Below are positions 33,300-41,520 of a stretch of 64,000 nucleotides of DNA, piece after piece (within the stretch, counting starts at the first letter, position 1; each line of letters opens with the position of its first letter). The notes under the pieces were generated by a model. That model had not been told where the DNA came from, ran no database searches, and saw only the letters and a program-made list of their open reading frames with translations. A program made the position numbers and the translations under genes. Source of the stretch: Limnohabitans lacus (GTDB lineage Bacteria; Pseudomonadota; Gammaproteobacteria; Burkholderiales; Burkholderiaceae_C); assembly GCF_030053395.1 (NCBI RefSeq), contig NZ_JASGBH010000003.1, positions 310,001 through 374,000 of the forward strand. The letters run 5' to 3'.

Positions 33300-35507
33300 A
33301 TGAATCCTGCGCTCCGTTTACAACGCGCTTTGCAAGCGTGGGTCCTGCTGGGCTTGTTGAGCTTCGCGCTGCTGCCTTGGTATTTCCTGCAACAAATGTC
33401 TTTGGTCGAGGCGCTGCCCGGTATCTGGGCCGGGGCCGAAACGGCCAGTGGCTGGGTCCAGGCGGCGCAGCATGGGCGGCCTTGGTTGTGGTCGGGGTTG
33501 GTGGGTTTGTTGCTATGCGGCCTGGCCGTAGCGCGGCCTTGGCCTGCCCGTGCACAAGGCGGGCTGCTGCTGTTGGGCAGCTTGATAGGCCTGTTGGGCT
33601 TGCTGGGCAGTGGCTTCGTCATTGGGGCCACGGGCTGGTCCTTCGAGTCGCTGGAAGCCTTGTGGGGTGCTTTGCCCACCGGCCAATACGGCATGGGCTG
33701 GGGCGCTGCCGTGGTCTTGCTCAGCTTGGTGGTTTTGCTGGGCGCGGCGCTGGCGCGGCTGGGCGCGTTTCGTGGCGATGTGTTCGTGGCCGCTGCCGTG
33801 GTGCTGTGCAGCGCTTTGCTGGCGCTGTTTGTGGTCTACCCGGTGCTGCGCTCTTTGGTGGCCGCTTGGGTGGACGAGATCGGAGCCTATGCCATGGTGC
33901 ACCTGCTGGACCGCGTGGCCACCGAGCGCATATGGGGTCTGGGCTGTGTGCAGGGGGCAGGGCGCTGCGGCGTGGCCTGGAACACCTTGTGGTTGGCCTT
34001 CATCACCGCCACTGGCACCACCATCATGGGCACTTTTCTGGCCCTGTGGGCTGAGCGGGGCGGCACGCGCTTGGCCAAGCCGCTCAACATTTTGGCCATG
34101 CTGCCCATCATCACGCCGCCCTTTGTGGTGGGCTTGGGTTTGATTCTTTTGTTTGGCCGTGCGGGTCTGTTCAACCAGGGTTTGGAGTGGGCCTTGGGCA
34201 TCGAGCCCGGGCGCTGGTTTTATGGCGTGTTTGGCATCTGGCTGGCGCAGATGTTCGCCTTCACGCCGATAGCCTTCTTGATCATGCGCGGTGTGGTGCA
34301 GGGTGTGAGCCCCAGCATGGAAGAGGCCGCGCAAACCCTGCGGGCCAGCCGCATGAAGACCTTCTGGACGGTGACGCTGCCCTTGCTCAAACCCGGCTTG
34401 GCCAACGCGTTTTTGGTGGGCTTCATCGAAAGCATGGCCGACTTTGGCAACCCCATCATCGTGGGCGGGCAGTACGCGGTGCTGTCCACCGAGATCTTCT
34501 TTGCCATCGTGGGCGCGGCGATGGACCCCGGCATGGCGGCCGCGCTGGCGCTGGTGCTGACGGGCTTTGCGCTGGCGGTGTTTTTGGTGCAGCGCCGGGT
34601 GCTCTCGGGCAGCAGTTTCACCACCGTTTCGGGCAAGGGCGATGCGGGTGTGGCCATGGCTTTGCCGCCAGCGGTGCTGCGCGTGTGCCGTGGCGTGGCG
34701 GGGCCGTGGCTCTTGTTCACCGTGGTGGTGTATTTGTTTGCCTTTGCCGGCGGCTTTGTGCAGACCTGGGGGCGCGACTTCACCTTCACACTGGCGCATT
34801 TCAAGACGGCCTTCGACGTGCAGATGGGTGACTTTGGCTGGGTGTTTGCGGGCACAGCCTGGAAGTCGCTGTTCACCACGCTCAGCCTCTCGGCCATGGC
34901 CGCACCCATTTGTGCGGGCTCGGGCTTGCTCATGGCCTGGCTGCTGGCCCGCACCGAGTTCCGGGGCAAGGCGGCGTTTGAGTTTTCTGCATTGCTCACT
35001 TTTGCCATTCCGGGCACGGTGCTGGGCGTGAGCTACATCCTGGCCTTCAACGTGCCGCCGGTGGAACTGACGGGCACTGGTTTGGTCATCGTGTTGTGTT
35101 TTGTGTTCCGCAACTTGCCCGTTGGCGTGCGGGCTGGCACGGCGGCCTTCAAGCAGCTGGACCGCTCGCTGGACGAAGCCTCGCAAATGCTGCGGGCCAG
35201 CACGCTCACCACGTTGCGCCGGGTGGTGCTGCCGCTGCTCAAGCCCGCGCTGGTGGCGGCGCTGGTGTACAGCTTTGTGCGCTCCATGACCACGGTGTCG
35301 GCGGTGATTTTTTTGGTCACGGCGCAGTATGAGTTGGCCACCACCTACATCATTGGCCGCGTGGGCAATGGCGACTATGGCGTGGCGTTGGCATATTGCA
35401 CGGTGCTCATGGTGCTCATGTCGGTCATCACCTGGGGCATTCAAAAGCTGGTGGGCCAGCGGCAGCTGGGGCGACGTGCCGCGCTGCAGCAAGAAACAAA
35501 GGTTTAA
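33300..35507 (+). CDS. ABC transporter permease, two fused membrane domains (AfuB/FbpB-type)
   Basis: This 735-residue membrane protein contains two binding-protein-dependent transport domains in one chain. Each has the EAA loop that docks on the ATPase: EEAAQTLRASRMKTFWTVTL near residue 342 and DEASQMLRASTLTTLRRVVL near residue 625. An extra N-terminal block of about 180 residues with four or five hydrophobic segments precedes the first domain, making the protein longer than FbpB (about 550) and like AfuB-type permeases. It lies between its binding protein and ATPase in one operon. The reverse strand has a 668-codon shadow frame. Confidence 0.92.
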   Translation: MNPALRLQRALQAWVLLGLLSFALLPWYFLQQMSLVEALPGIWAGAETASGWVQAAQHGRPWLWSGLVGLLLCGLAVARPWPARAQGGLLLLGSLIGLLGLLGSGFVIGATGWSFESLEALWGALPTGQYGMGWGAAVVLLSLVVLLGAALARLGAFRGDVFVAAAVVLCSALLALFVVYPVLRSLVAAWVDEIGAYAMVHLLDRVATERIWGLGCVQGAGRCGVAWNTLWLAFITATGTTIMGTFLALWAERGGTRLAKPLNILAMLPIITPPFVVGLGLILLFGRAGLFNQGLEWALGIEPGRWFYGVFGIWLAQMFAFTPIAFLIMRGVVQGVSPSMEEAAQTLRASRMKTFWTVTLPLLKPGLANAFLVGFIESMADFGNPIIVGGQYAVLSTEIFFAIVGAAMDPGMAAALALVLTGFALAVFLVQRRVLSGSSFTTVSGKGDAGVAMALPPAVLRVCRGVAGPWLLFTVVVYLFAFAGGFVQTWGRDFTFTLAHFKTAFDVQMGDFGWVFAGTAWKSLFTTLSLSAMAAPICAGSGLLMAWLLARTEFRGKAAFEFSALLTFAIPGTVLGVSYILAFNVPPVELTGTGLVIVLCFVFRNLPVGVRAGTAAFKQLDRSLDEASQMLRASTLTTLRRVVLPLLKPALVAALVYSFVRSMTTVSAVIFLVTAQYELATTYIIGRVGNGDYGVALAYCTVLMVLMSVITWGIQKLVGQRQLGRRAALQQETKV

Positions 35508-35511
35508 CGCG

Positions 35512-36567
35512 ATGGGCATTCAATTCAAACAAGTCACCAAACGCTATGGCGGGGCTGACTCGCCGCTGGTGGTGCAGGGCATCGACTTTGTCGTGCCCAA
35601 GGGGAGCCTCGCCACCATCCTCGGGCCGTCGGGCTGCGGCAAAACCACCACCTTGCGCATGATCGCCGGGCTGGAAGCGCCCACAGGCGGGCAGATCGTG
35701 ATCGACGGCGTGGACGTGACGCACCTGGGCCCGTCCGAGCGCAATGTGAGCATGGTGTTCCAAAGCTACGCGCTCTTCCCCCACATGAATGTGATCGGCA
35801 ACGTGCGCTATGGCTTGGACGTGAGCGGTGTGCACAAAACCGAAGCCTTGGAGCGGGCCCAAAAAAGCCTGGCTCTGGTGGGGCTGGCGGGCTACGAAGA
35901 GCGCTTGCCCAGTGAACTGTCGGGCGGTCAGCAGCAGCGCGTGGCCTTGGCCCGCGCCTTGGTGTTGGAGCCCGCGGTTTTGCTGTTTGACGAACCACTG
36001 TCCAACCTGGACGCTCGCCTGCGCCGTTCAATGCGGGACGAAATCCGTCACCTGCAGCAGCGCTTGGGCTTGACGGTGGCCTACGTCACACACGACCAAA
36101 GCGAAGCCCTGGCCGTGAGCGACCAGATCATCGTGATGGAGGCCGGACGCATCGCCCAAGCGGGCACGCCGCAAGACCTGTACGAAAGGCCCGCATCGGC
36201 TTTTGTGGCCGGCTTCATGGGCGAGGCGGTGCTGTTTGACGGCCAATCGCTGGCCGATGGTTCGGTGCAGGTGGGTCCTCTTCGCTTGTTGCCACGCCAT
36301 GCGGTGGCCCCAGGCGCGGTGCGTGCAGCGGTGCGGCCCGAAGCTTGGTTGGTTGGGCGCGAACTGCTGGGCAGTGAAACCTTGCAGGGCAGCTTGTCTG
36401 CCGAGCTCAAGCAATGGTCTTACCTGGGCAGCTTTGTGGAGCTGAGCTTTGACACCGCGCTGGGCCCGGTGTTTGTGGTCTCGCCCGAGGTTGAGCGCGA
36501 CTGGCGCATCGGCCAAGTGCTGGCTCTCAGCTTGCCGGGTCGTGGTGTCTCGGTGGTGGCGGTTTGA
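35512..36567 (+). CDS. ABC transporter ATPase (AfuC/FbpC/PotA-type)
   Basis: This 351-residue ATPase has Walker A GPSGCGKTTTLRMIAG (residues about 38-53), signature ELSGGQQQRVALARALVL, Walker B VLLFDEPLSNLDARL and the His of VTHDQSEALAVSD. A C-terminal TOBE-like region (about 240-350) is typical of the COG3842 branch. ATG 35512 is four bases after the permease stop. It completes the importer begun at 32270. Confidence 0.93.
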   Translation: MGIQFKQVTKRYGGADSPLVVQGIDFVVPKGSLATILGPSGCGKTTTLRMIAGLEAPTGGQIVIDGVDVTHLGPSERNVSMVFQSYALFPHMNVIGNVRYGLDVSGVHKTEALERAQKSLALVGLAGYEERLPSELSGGQQQRVALARALVLEPAVLLFDEPLSNLDARLRRSMRDEIRHLQQRLGLTVAYVTHDQSEALAVSDQIIVMEAGRIAQAGTPQDLYERPASAFVAGFMGEAVLFDGQSLADGSVQVGPLRLLPRHAVAPGAVRAAVRPEAWLVGRELLGSETLQGSLSAELKQWSYLGSFVELSFDTALGPVFVVSPEVERDWRIGQVLALSLPGRGVSVVAV

Positions 36568-36581
36568 ATGAAAGTGCAGTC

Positions 36582-37211
36582 ATGAGCCAAGACGTGGTGT
36601 TCGATCTGGGCGGTGTGGTGTTCCGCTGGCAGCCGCTGGTGCTGCTGCAAGAGTTTTTCCCCGAGCAGGTGCGCAATGAAGCCGAGGCCCGTGAGTGGGC
36701 CAGCCAGATTTTTCAGACCTTTCACCCCGACGCCGACTGGGCGCAGTTTGACTTGGGCCGCATCGAGCCCGAGCCGCTGGCGAAGCGCATCGCCAAGCGC
36801 ACCGGGCTGGCCGAGGCCGATGTGCGCCACTTGATCGCCAGCATCCCCACGCACCTGCTGCCCATGCAAGGCACGGTGGACTTGATCCACGAGCTGAAAG
36901 CGCAAGGCCACCGCCTGTATTACCTGTCCAATATGCCTGCAGGCTATGCCGAACATCTGGTGCGGGTGAACCCGTTTTTCAGTCAGTTTGAGGGCGGCAT
37001 CTTTTCAGCGCATGTGCAGCAGATCAAACCATTGCCCGATATCTTTGCCACCGCGCAAGCGCGTTGGCCATTGCGCGGCCAGCCTGTGTTCATCGACGAT
37101 GTGCAACACAATATCGACGCCGCCCATGAGCACGGTTGGCAAGCCATCCGCTTTGAATCCCCAGAGCAGGTCAGGTCGGCGTTGGTGGCGCACGGCTATT
37201 TGATGGGCTGA
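36582..37211 (+). CDS. HAD-IA phosphatase, YihX-like
   Basis: This is a haloacid-dehalogenase-type phosphatase of 209 residues. Motif I is VVFDLGGVVF, motif II YYLSNMPAGY, the conserved Lys is in QQIKPLPDIF, and motif IV FIDDVQHNIDAAHEHGW. The first motif has DLG where classical phosphatases have DxD, as in E. coli YihX, a glucose-1-phosphatase. ATG 36582 is used; a TTG at 36564 would overlap the ATPase stop. Following the AfuA-type transporter by 14 bases, it may dephosphorylate the imported compound (inference). Confidence 0.85.
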   Translation: MSQDVVFDLGGVVFRWQPLVLLQEFFPEQVRNEAEAREWASQIFQTFHPDADWAQFDLGRIEPEPLAKRIAKRTGLAEADVRHLIASIPTHLLPMQGTVDLIHELKAQGHRLYYLSNMPAGYAEHLVRVNPFFSQFEGGIFSAHVQQIKPLPDIFATAQARWPLRGQPVFIDDVQHNIDAAHEHGWQAIRFESPEQVRSALVAHGYLMG

Positions 37212-37292
37212 CTTAACCCTTGACGCAGCGGTGTTTCGTGGTCTGTGAGACATTGCCAGACCGATTGTGCGGTGACCAAAGGAGAGCAAACC

Positions 37293-37469
37293 ATGGAAGA
37301 CGAACGCTGCTGCGGCACAGGCACTTGCATCATCAACCCCGATGGCTATTGCTGGTGCGGCCAAAGATGGGATGGCGAAAAAATGTGTTTCCCAGACCCG
37401 CAGGCACTTTCAAAGCCTTCGTTTCCGGCTGAAGAGCCTGTGAAAGTCAAAAACGACGGCGCGGCTTGA
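37293..37469 (+). CDS. Cysteine-rich 58-residue protein
   Basis: This miniprotein has six cysteines at residues 6, 7, 12, 20, 22 and 32 (CCGTGTCIINPDGYCWCG is the core) and a disordered Pro/Lys-rich tail. GGAG lies nine bases before the ATG. No signal peptide is present, so the cysteines probably bind a metal in the cytoplasm. The pattern is not one I can name. It lies between the HAD gene and a DUF2237 gene that also has a Cys pair. The ORF is supported by the ribosome site and codon use. Confidence 0.7.
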   Translation: MEDERCCGTGTCIINPDGYCWCGQRWDGEKMCFPDPQALSKPSFPAEEPVKVKNDGAA

Positions 37470-37542
37470 GTGGCTCTCCGACGGCCACTTGTGCCGGGCA
37501 TGAAATGTCTGAGCCCGCTCCCACCTTATGGAATAAATCAAC

Positions 37543-37914
37543 ATGCAAACAGAAGCTTTGAACGTGCTCGGGCAAGCGCTGATGGCCTGCTCTTATGACC
37601 CGCTGACCGGTTATTTTCGGGACGGGTGCTGCAACACGCAGGAAGACGACACCGGCTCGCATGTCATCTGCGCACGCATGACGGATGAATTCCTGAAGTA
37701 TTCCTTGTCGCGCGGCAACGACTTGATGACCCCCCGCCCTGAATACCGGTTCAAGGGCCTGAAGCCGGGCGATCGATGGTGTCTATGCGCTTTGCGCTGG
37801 AAAGAGGCCTTTGATGTCGGCCTCGCCCCGCCCGTGGTTTTGGAGTCCACGCACCTGCGTGCCTTGGACTTTGTGACCCTGCAGCAGCTGCAGTCTTGCG
37901 CGTTCTCTCAGTGA
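37543..37914 (+). CDS. DUF2237 family protein
   Basis: This 123-residue protein matches the DUF2237 family almost end to end: NVLGQALMACSYDPLTGYF, RDGCCNT, GSHVICARMTDEFL, SRGNDLMTPRPEYRF and LKPGDRWCLCALRW with VVLESTHLRAL. Function is unknown. Several conserved cysteines suggest a metal or redox role. It follows the cysteine-rich miniprotein by 73 bases on the same strand and ends 19 bases from the convergent hemH stop. Confidence 0.93.
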   Translation: MQTEALNVLGQALMACSYDPLTGYFRDGCCNTQEDDTGSHVICARMTDEFLKYSLSRGNDLMTPRPEYRFKGLKPGDRWCLCALRWKEAFDVGLAPPVVLESTHLRALDFVTLQQLQSCAFSQ

Positions 37915-37933
37915 GTCAGCGCAGCTCTGAACG

Positions 37934-39022
37934 TCAGACTTGCGATCCCGCCGCCAAAGCCCGAGCCCGGCTGGCCTGAAGTGCCTTTTCGTCGGGCGCT
38001 GACAAATCCCAGCCCTGCATGTGGCCCAGGCTGATGTCGGCCAACGCCTCGATCCACTGCGCATGGTTGTTCAGGCAGGGGATGTAGCTGAAGCCTTCGC
38101 CGCCGGCGTGTAAAAACGCTTCTTGCGCTTCTTGCTGGATTTCTTCCAACGTTTCCAAGCAGTCGCCGGTGAAGCCCGGGCAGATCACGTCGACTTTTTT
38201 GACGCCTTGCTGCGCCAGGGCGATCAGCGTGGGCTCGGTGTAGGGCTCCAGCCACTTGGCTTTGCCAAAGCGCGACTGGAAAGTCAGCTTGTACTGGTCT
38301 TTGGACAGGCCCAGCGCCTCGGCCAGCAAGCGGCCGGTTTTCATGCACTCGCAGTGGTATGGGTCGCCCAGGTACAGGGTGCGTTCGGGCACGCCGTGAA
38401 AGCTCATCACCAGCTTCTCGGCTTGGCCGTGGGTGGCCCAGTGTTCGCGCACCGTTTGGGCCAGCGCGGCGATGTAGCGCGGGTCGTCGTGGTAGCGGTT
38501 GACAAAGCGCATCTCCGGCACCAGCCGGGTTTTCAGGCCCCAGCGGTAGACCGCATCAAACACGCTGGCCGTGGTCGTGCCGCTGTATTGCGGGTAAGCA
38601 GGCACGATCAGCACGCGCTGCACACCTTCGGCTTTGAGGGCGTCCAGTTGCTCGGGGATGGACGGCTGGCCGTAGCGCATGGCGTAACGCACCGTCACGC
38701 TGTGGCCGCGCTCATGCAGGGCGGTGCCCAATGACTGGGCCTGTTGTTCGGTGAAAACTTTGAGGGGCGAGCCGCCTTCGGTCCAGATGCTGGCGTATTT
38801 GGCGGCCGATTTCTTGGGGCGCACGCGCAAGATGATGCCGTGCAGGATCAGCCACCAGATGGGTTTGGGGATCTCGACCACGCGGCTGTCGCCCAAAAAT
38901 TCGGCCAAGTATTTGCGCAATGCAGGGGCGGTGGGTGCACTGGGTGTGCCCAGGTTGCAATACAGAACAGCCGTTTTGGCGGCCTGACCATGCTGGAAGG
39001 AGGGTTCTTTGTTGAATGCCAT
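37934..39022 (-). CDS. hemH: Ferrochelatase HemH
   Basis: HemH inserts Fe2+ into protoporphyrin IX, the last step of heme synthesis. The 362-residue protein has the N-terminal AVLYCNLGTPSAPTAPALRKYL, the catalytic His in VMSFHGVPERTL (about residue 208) and the Glu of ICPGFTGDCLETLEEI. Length fits the betaproteobacterial form. Its start is 20 bases from the divergent YigB-like HAD gene, so the promoters must overlap. Confidence 0.97.
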   Translation of the reverse strand: MAFNKEPSFQHGQAAKTAVLYCNLGTPSAPTAPALRKYLAEFLGDSRVVEIPKPIWWLILHGIILRVRPKKSAAKYASIWTEGGSPLKVFTEQQAQSLGTALHERGHSVTVRYAMRYGQPSIPEQLDALKAEGVQRVLIVPAYPQYSGTTTASVFDAVYRWGLKTRLVPEMRFVNRYHDDPRYIAALAQTVREHWATHGQAEKLVMSFHGVPERTLYLGDPYHCECMKTGRLLAEALGLSKDQYKLTFQSRFGKAKWLEPYTEPTLIALAQQGVKKVDVICPGFTGDCLETLEEIQQEAQEAFLHAGGEGFSYIPCLNNHAQWIEALADISLGHMQGWDLSAPDEKALQASRARALAAGSQV

Positions 39023-39042
39023 GTCGGGTATTCTCCCTCACC

Positions 39043-39750
39043 ATGCTTGATATTTCCCGCATCCGCGCCATTACCCTCGATCTGGACGACACCTTGTGGC
39101 CCGTCTGGCCCACCATTCACCGCGCTGAACAGGTGTTGACCGACTGGCTGACGCAGCACGCGCCCGCCACAGCGGCGCTGTCTGGCCAAGCCGAGGTCAA
39201 AAAAGCCGTGCGCGCCGAGATCAACGCCCGCCACGCCGACCGGGCACACGATTTGTCATTCTTGCGGCTAGAGGCCATCCGCGCGCTGATGCTGCAAGCC
39301 GGTGACCCGGGCCACTTGGCCGAGCCCGCGTTTGAGGTCTTTTTTGCCGAACGCCAGCGGGTCGATTTGTTTGACGATGCGCTGCCCGCCTTGACGTTCT
39401 GGAGCCAGCGCTACCCGGTGGTGGCGCTGTCGAACGGCAACGCCGATGTGCACCGCGTGGGCATTGGCCAGCACTTTCATGCCAGTGTCAGCGCCAAGTC
39501 CATGGGGGTGGCCAAGCCGGATTTGCGGGTCTTTGTGGCCGGTGCCCAGGCCGCAGGCGTGGCCCCGCACGAAGTCTTGCACATCGGAGACGACGCCCAC
39601 GCCGATTGCGTGGGGGCGCTGGCCGCAGGCATGCAAGTGGCTTGGCTCAACCGCGAAGGCCACGACTGGAGCCACGGAGACACCCGCCCGCACCTGGAGG
39701 TGCGAGACTTGCACCAACTGTGTGCTTGCTGGCCTGAATACTTGGCGTAG
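39043..39750 (+). CDS. HAD phosphatase, YigB-like
   Basis: This is a HAD-superfamily hydrolase of 235 residues. Motifs: ITLDLDDTLWPVWP (I), VALSNGNADVH (II), MGVAKPDLRVF with the Lys (III) and HIGDDAHADCVGAL (IV). The N-terminal region resembles E. coli YigB, an FMN/PLP phosphatase. ATG 39043 is chosen; a nine-residue upstream extension would overlap hemH. Its stop codon lies inside a REP-like repeat (39747-39772). It diverges from hemH. Confidence 0.88.
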   Translation: MLDISRIRAITLDLDDTLWPVWPTIHRAEQVLTDWLTQHAPATAALSGQAEVKKAVRAEINARHADRAHDLSFLRLEAIRALMLQAGDPGHLAEPAFEVFFAERQRVDLFDDALPALTFWSQRYPVVALSNGNADVHRVGIGQHFHASVSAKSMGVAKPDLRVFVAGAQAAGVAPHEVLHIGDDAHADCVGALAAGMQVAWLNREGHDWSHGDTRPHLEVRDLHQLCACWPEYLA

Positions 39751-39905
39751 ATCGTTGGCTTCAGCCACGACAAGTGCCTGCGCTGAAACCACCCAAGTGG
39801 CAGCTGAAGCTTTCGACCCACTTGAGCACCATTTGTAGGTCGGCGGCTTCAGCACCGACATTCGTTCCGGATGACACAGCGTTGGCGCTGAACCGCCAAG
39901 CTACA
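39747..39905. repeat. Cluster of REP-like palindromic repeats
   Basis: The stretch between the HAD and GST genes contains two direct copies of the family (39747-39772 and 39835-39860: GTAG-TCG--GGCTTCAGC--CGAC) and one diverged copy in the opposite direction (39879-39904). A related GCGCTGAAACCACC lies at 39780. The first copy overlaps the HAD stop codon. No gene is visible in it. Confidence 0.65.
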
Positions 39906-39944
39906 GGCAACAGCCCACTTCGACCGACCCAACAGGAGACCAAC

Positions 39945-40595
39945 ATGACTTTGAAAATTTACGGCATCGGCGCATCCCGTGCACAACGCCCCTTGTGGAC
40001 GGCTTTGGAGCTGGACGTGCCGTTTGAACTCGTCTCTACGCCCTATGCCGGTGGCGCCACCCGCACGCCGGAGTTTTTGGCGATCAATCCCAACGGCCAC
40101 ATTCCGGCGCTGATCGACGAGCGCCCCGAAGGCGCAGTCACCGTTTGGGAAAGCATGGCTTGCGCGCTCTACATTGCCCGCGTGCACGGCAAGGCTGACG
40201 GCCAAACGATTGCGCCTGCCACGCCCCGCGAAGAGGCCGAGGCCTTGCGCTGGAGTTTTTGGACCGTGTCCGAGCTGGAATCTGATGCGCTCACCGTGCT
40301 GATGCACCGCATGGCCATGCCCGAAGACCAGCGCAAACCCGAGTTGGCCGACAAAGCGGAAAGCCGATTGAAAGTGCCGTTGGCCGTGCTCGAAGCCCAC
40401 CTGCAAGCCCAAAACGCCAAAGGCGAGGCTTACCTGGCCGCTAACCGTTTCACCGTCGCCGATGTGTGCGTGGCTTGCGTCGCCAGCTGGGTGCGCCCAG
40501 CCGCTGCGCTGCTGGCGCAATACCCAGCGGTGTCGGCTTGGCTCAAACTTTGTTTGGTTCGGCCAGCGCAGGCTCAGGCGCGAGGCTTGAAGTAG
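39945..40595 (+). CDS. Glutathione S-transferase family protein
   Basis: This 216-residue protein has a GST thioredoxin-like N-terminal domain (KIYGIGASRAQRPLWTALEL, then NPNGHIPALID and a WESMACALYIA segment with the glutathione-binding Glu-Ser) and an all-helical C-terminal domain with the N-capping motif FTVADVCVA. CAGGAG precedes the ATG. The substrate cannot be told. It stands alone downstream of a REP cluster and converges on the presqualene synthase gene. Confidence 0.93.
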   Translation: MTLKIYGIGASRAQRPLWTALELDVPFELVSTPYAGGATRTPEFLAINPNGHIPALIDERPEGAVTVWESMACALYIARVHGKADGQTIAPATPREEAEALRWSFWTVSELESDALTVLMHRMAMPEDQRKPELADKAESRLKVPLAVLEAHLQAQNAKGEAYLAANRFTVADVCVACVASWVRPAAALLAQYPAVSAWLKLCLVRPAQAQARGLK

Positions 40596-40666
40596 GCGCG
40601 TGCCTTTGAGCCCCTGTTGGCGATGGACTCAAGTTTCAGGGTCAGAGGGTGCCCACTGAGGTCGCT

Positions 40667-41506
40667 TCAAAACCGACCCAGCGCCTGCATCTTCCACGCC
40701 AGCCACAGCTTGCGCAGCGGCGTGAGCGCAATGCGCTGGTGCAGCACTTGGTAGCCCGAGGCTTCGATTTCACGCAGCAAGGTGCGGTAGATGCTGGCCA
40801 TCATGAGGCCCGGCTTTTGGGCGCGGCGGTCGGCCGCAGGCAACAGTGCCAGGGCTTCGTCGTACAGGGCGTGTGCACGGTCGGTTTGGAACTTCATCAG
40901 CGCAGTGAAGCGGTCTGAATAGTCGCGCTGCATCAGGTCTTGCGCTTTGACGCCAAAGCGTTGCTGCTCGTCCAGCGGCAGGTAGATGCGTCCGCGCAGG
41001 GCGTCTTCGCCCACGTCACGGATGATGTTGGTCATCTGAAAGGCCAGGCCCAGCTTGTGCGCGTAAGCCGTGGTCGCCTCGTCGGTCTGGCCAAAAATGC
41101 GGGCGGCGACTTCACCCACCACGCCAGCCACCAAATGGCAGTAAGTTGTGAGGCCCGTAAAGTCCAAGTAGCGGGTCTGGTTCAGGTCCATCTGGCAGCC
41201 GTCGATCACGGCCATCAGGTGGCGGCTTTCGATGCCAAAGGGCTGGGTGTGCGGCATCAACGCCTGCATGACCGGGTGGCTGGGCTGGCCGGCATAGGCT
41301 TGTTGCACTTCTTTTTGCCACCAGCCGAGCTTGGCTGCGGCCACGCTGGAGTCTTTGATTTCATCGACCACGTCGTCCACTTCGCGGCAAAAGGCATAAA
41401 ACGCGGTGATGGCGGCGCGGCGCTCGGCCGGCAGAAAGAGGAAGGCGTAATAAAAGCTGCTGCCCGAGGCGGCGGCTTTTTGCTGGACGTAGTCTTGCGG
41501 GCTCAT
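40667..41506 (-). CDS. hpnD: Presqualene diphosphate synthase HpnD
   Basis: HpnD condenses two farnesyl diphosphates to presqualene diphosphate, for hopanoid or carotenoid synthesis. The 279-residue protein has the two Asp-rich motifs: REVDDVVDEIKD near residue 42 and NIIRDVGEDALRGRIYLP near residue 162. ATG 41506 is used because the start of the conserved domain (PQDYVQQKAAASGSSF) follows at once. It is 14 bases after the other synthase gene. No hpnE or shc gene is in the window. Confidence 0.92.
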   Translation of the reverse strand: MSPQDYVQQKAAASGSSFYYAFLFLPAERRAAITAFYAFCREVDDVVDEIKDSSVAAAKLGWWQKEVQQAYAGQPSHPVMQALMPHTQPFGIESRHLMAVIDGCQMDLNQTRYLDFTGLTTYCHLVAGVVGEVAARIFGQTDEATTAYAHKLGLAFQMTNIIRDVGEDALRGRIYLPLDEQQRFGVKAQDLMQRDYSDRFTALMKFQTDRAHALYDEALALLPAADRRAQKPGLMMASIYRTLLREIEASGYQVLHQRIALTPLRKLWLAWKMQALGRF

Positions 41507-41520
41507 GGGCTGGGATTGTC

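Noticed and set aside
33513-35519. 668-codon minus-strand frame over the AfuB-type permease
   Set aside because: It is the antisense shadow of a membrane-protein gene with two clear EAA loops.
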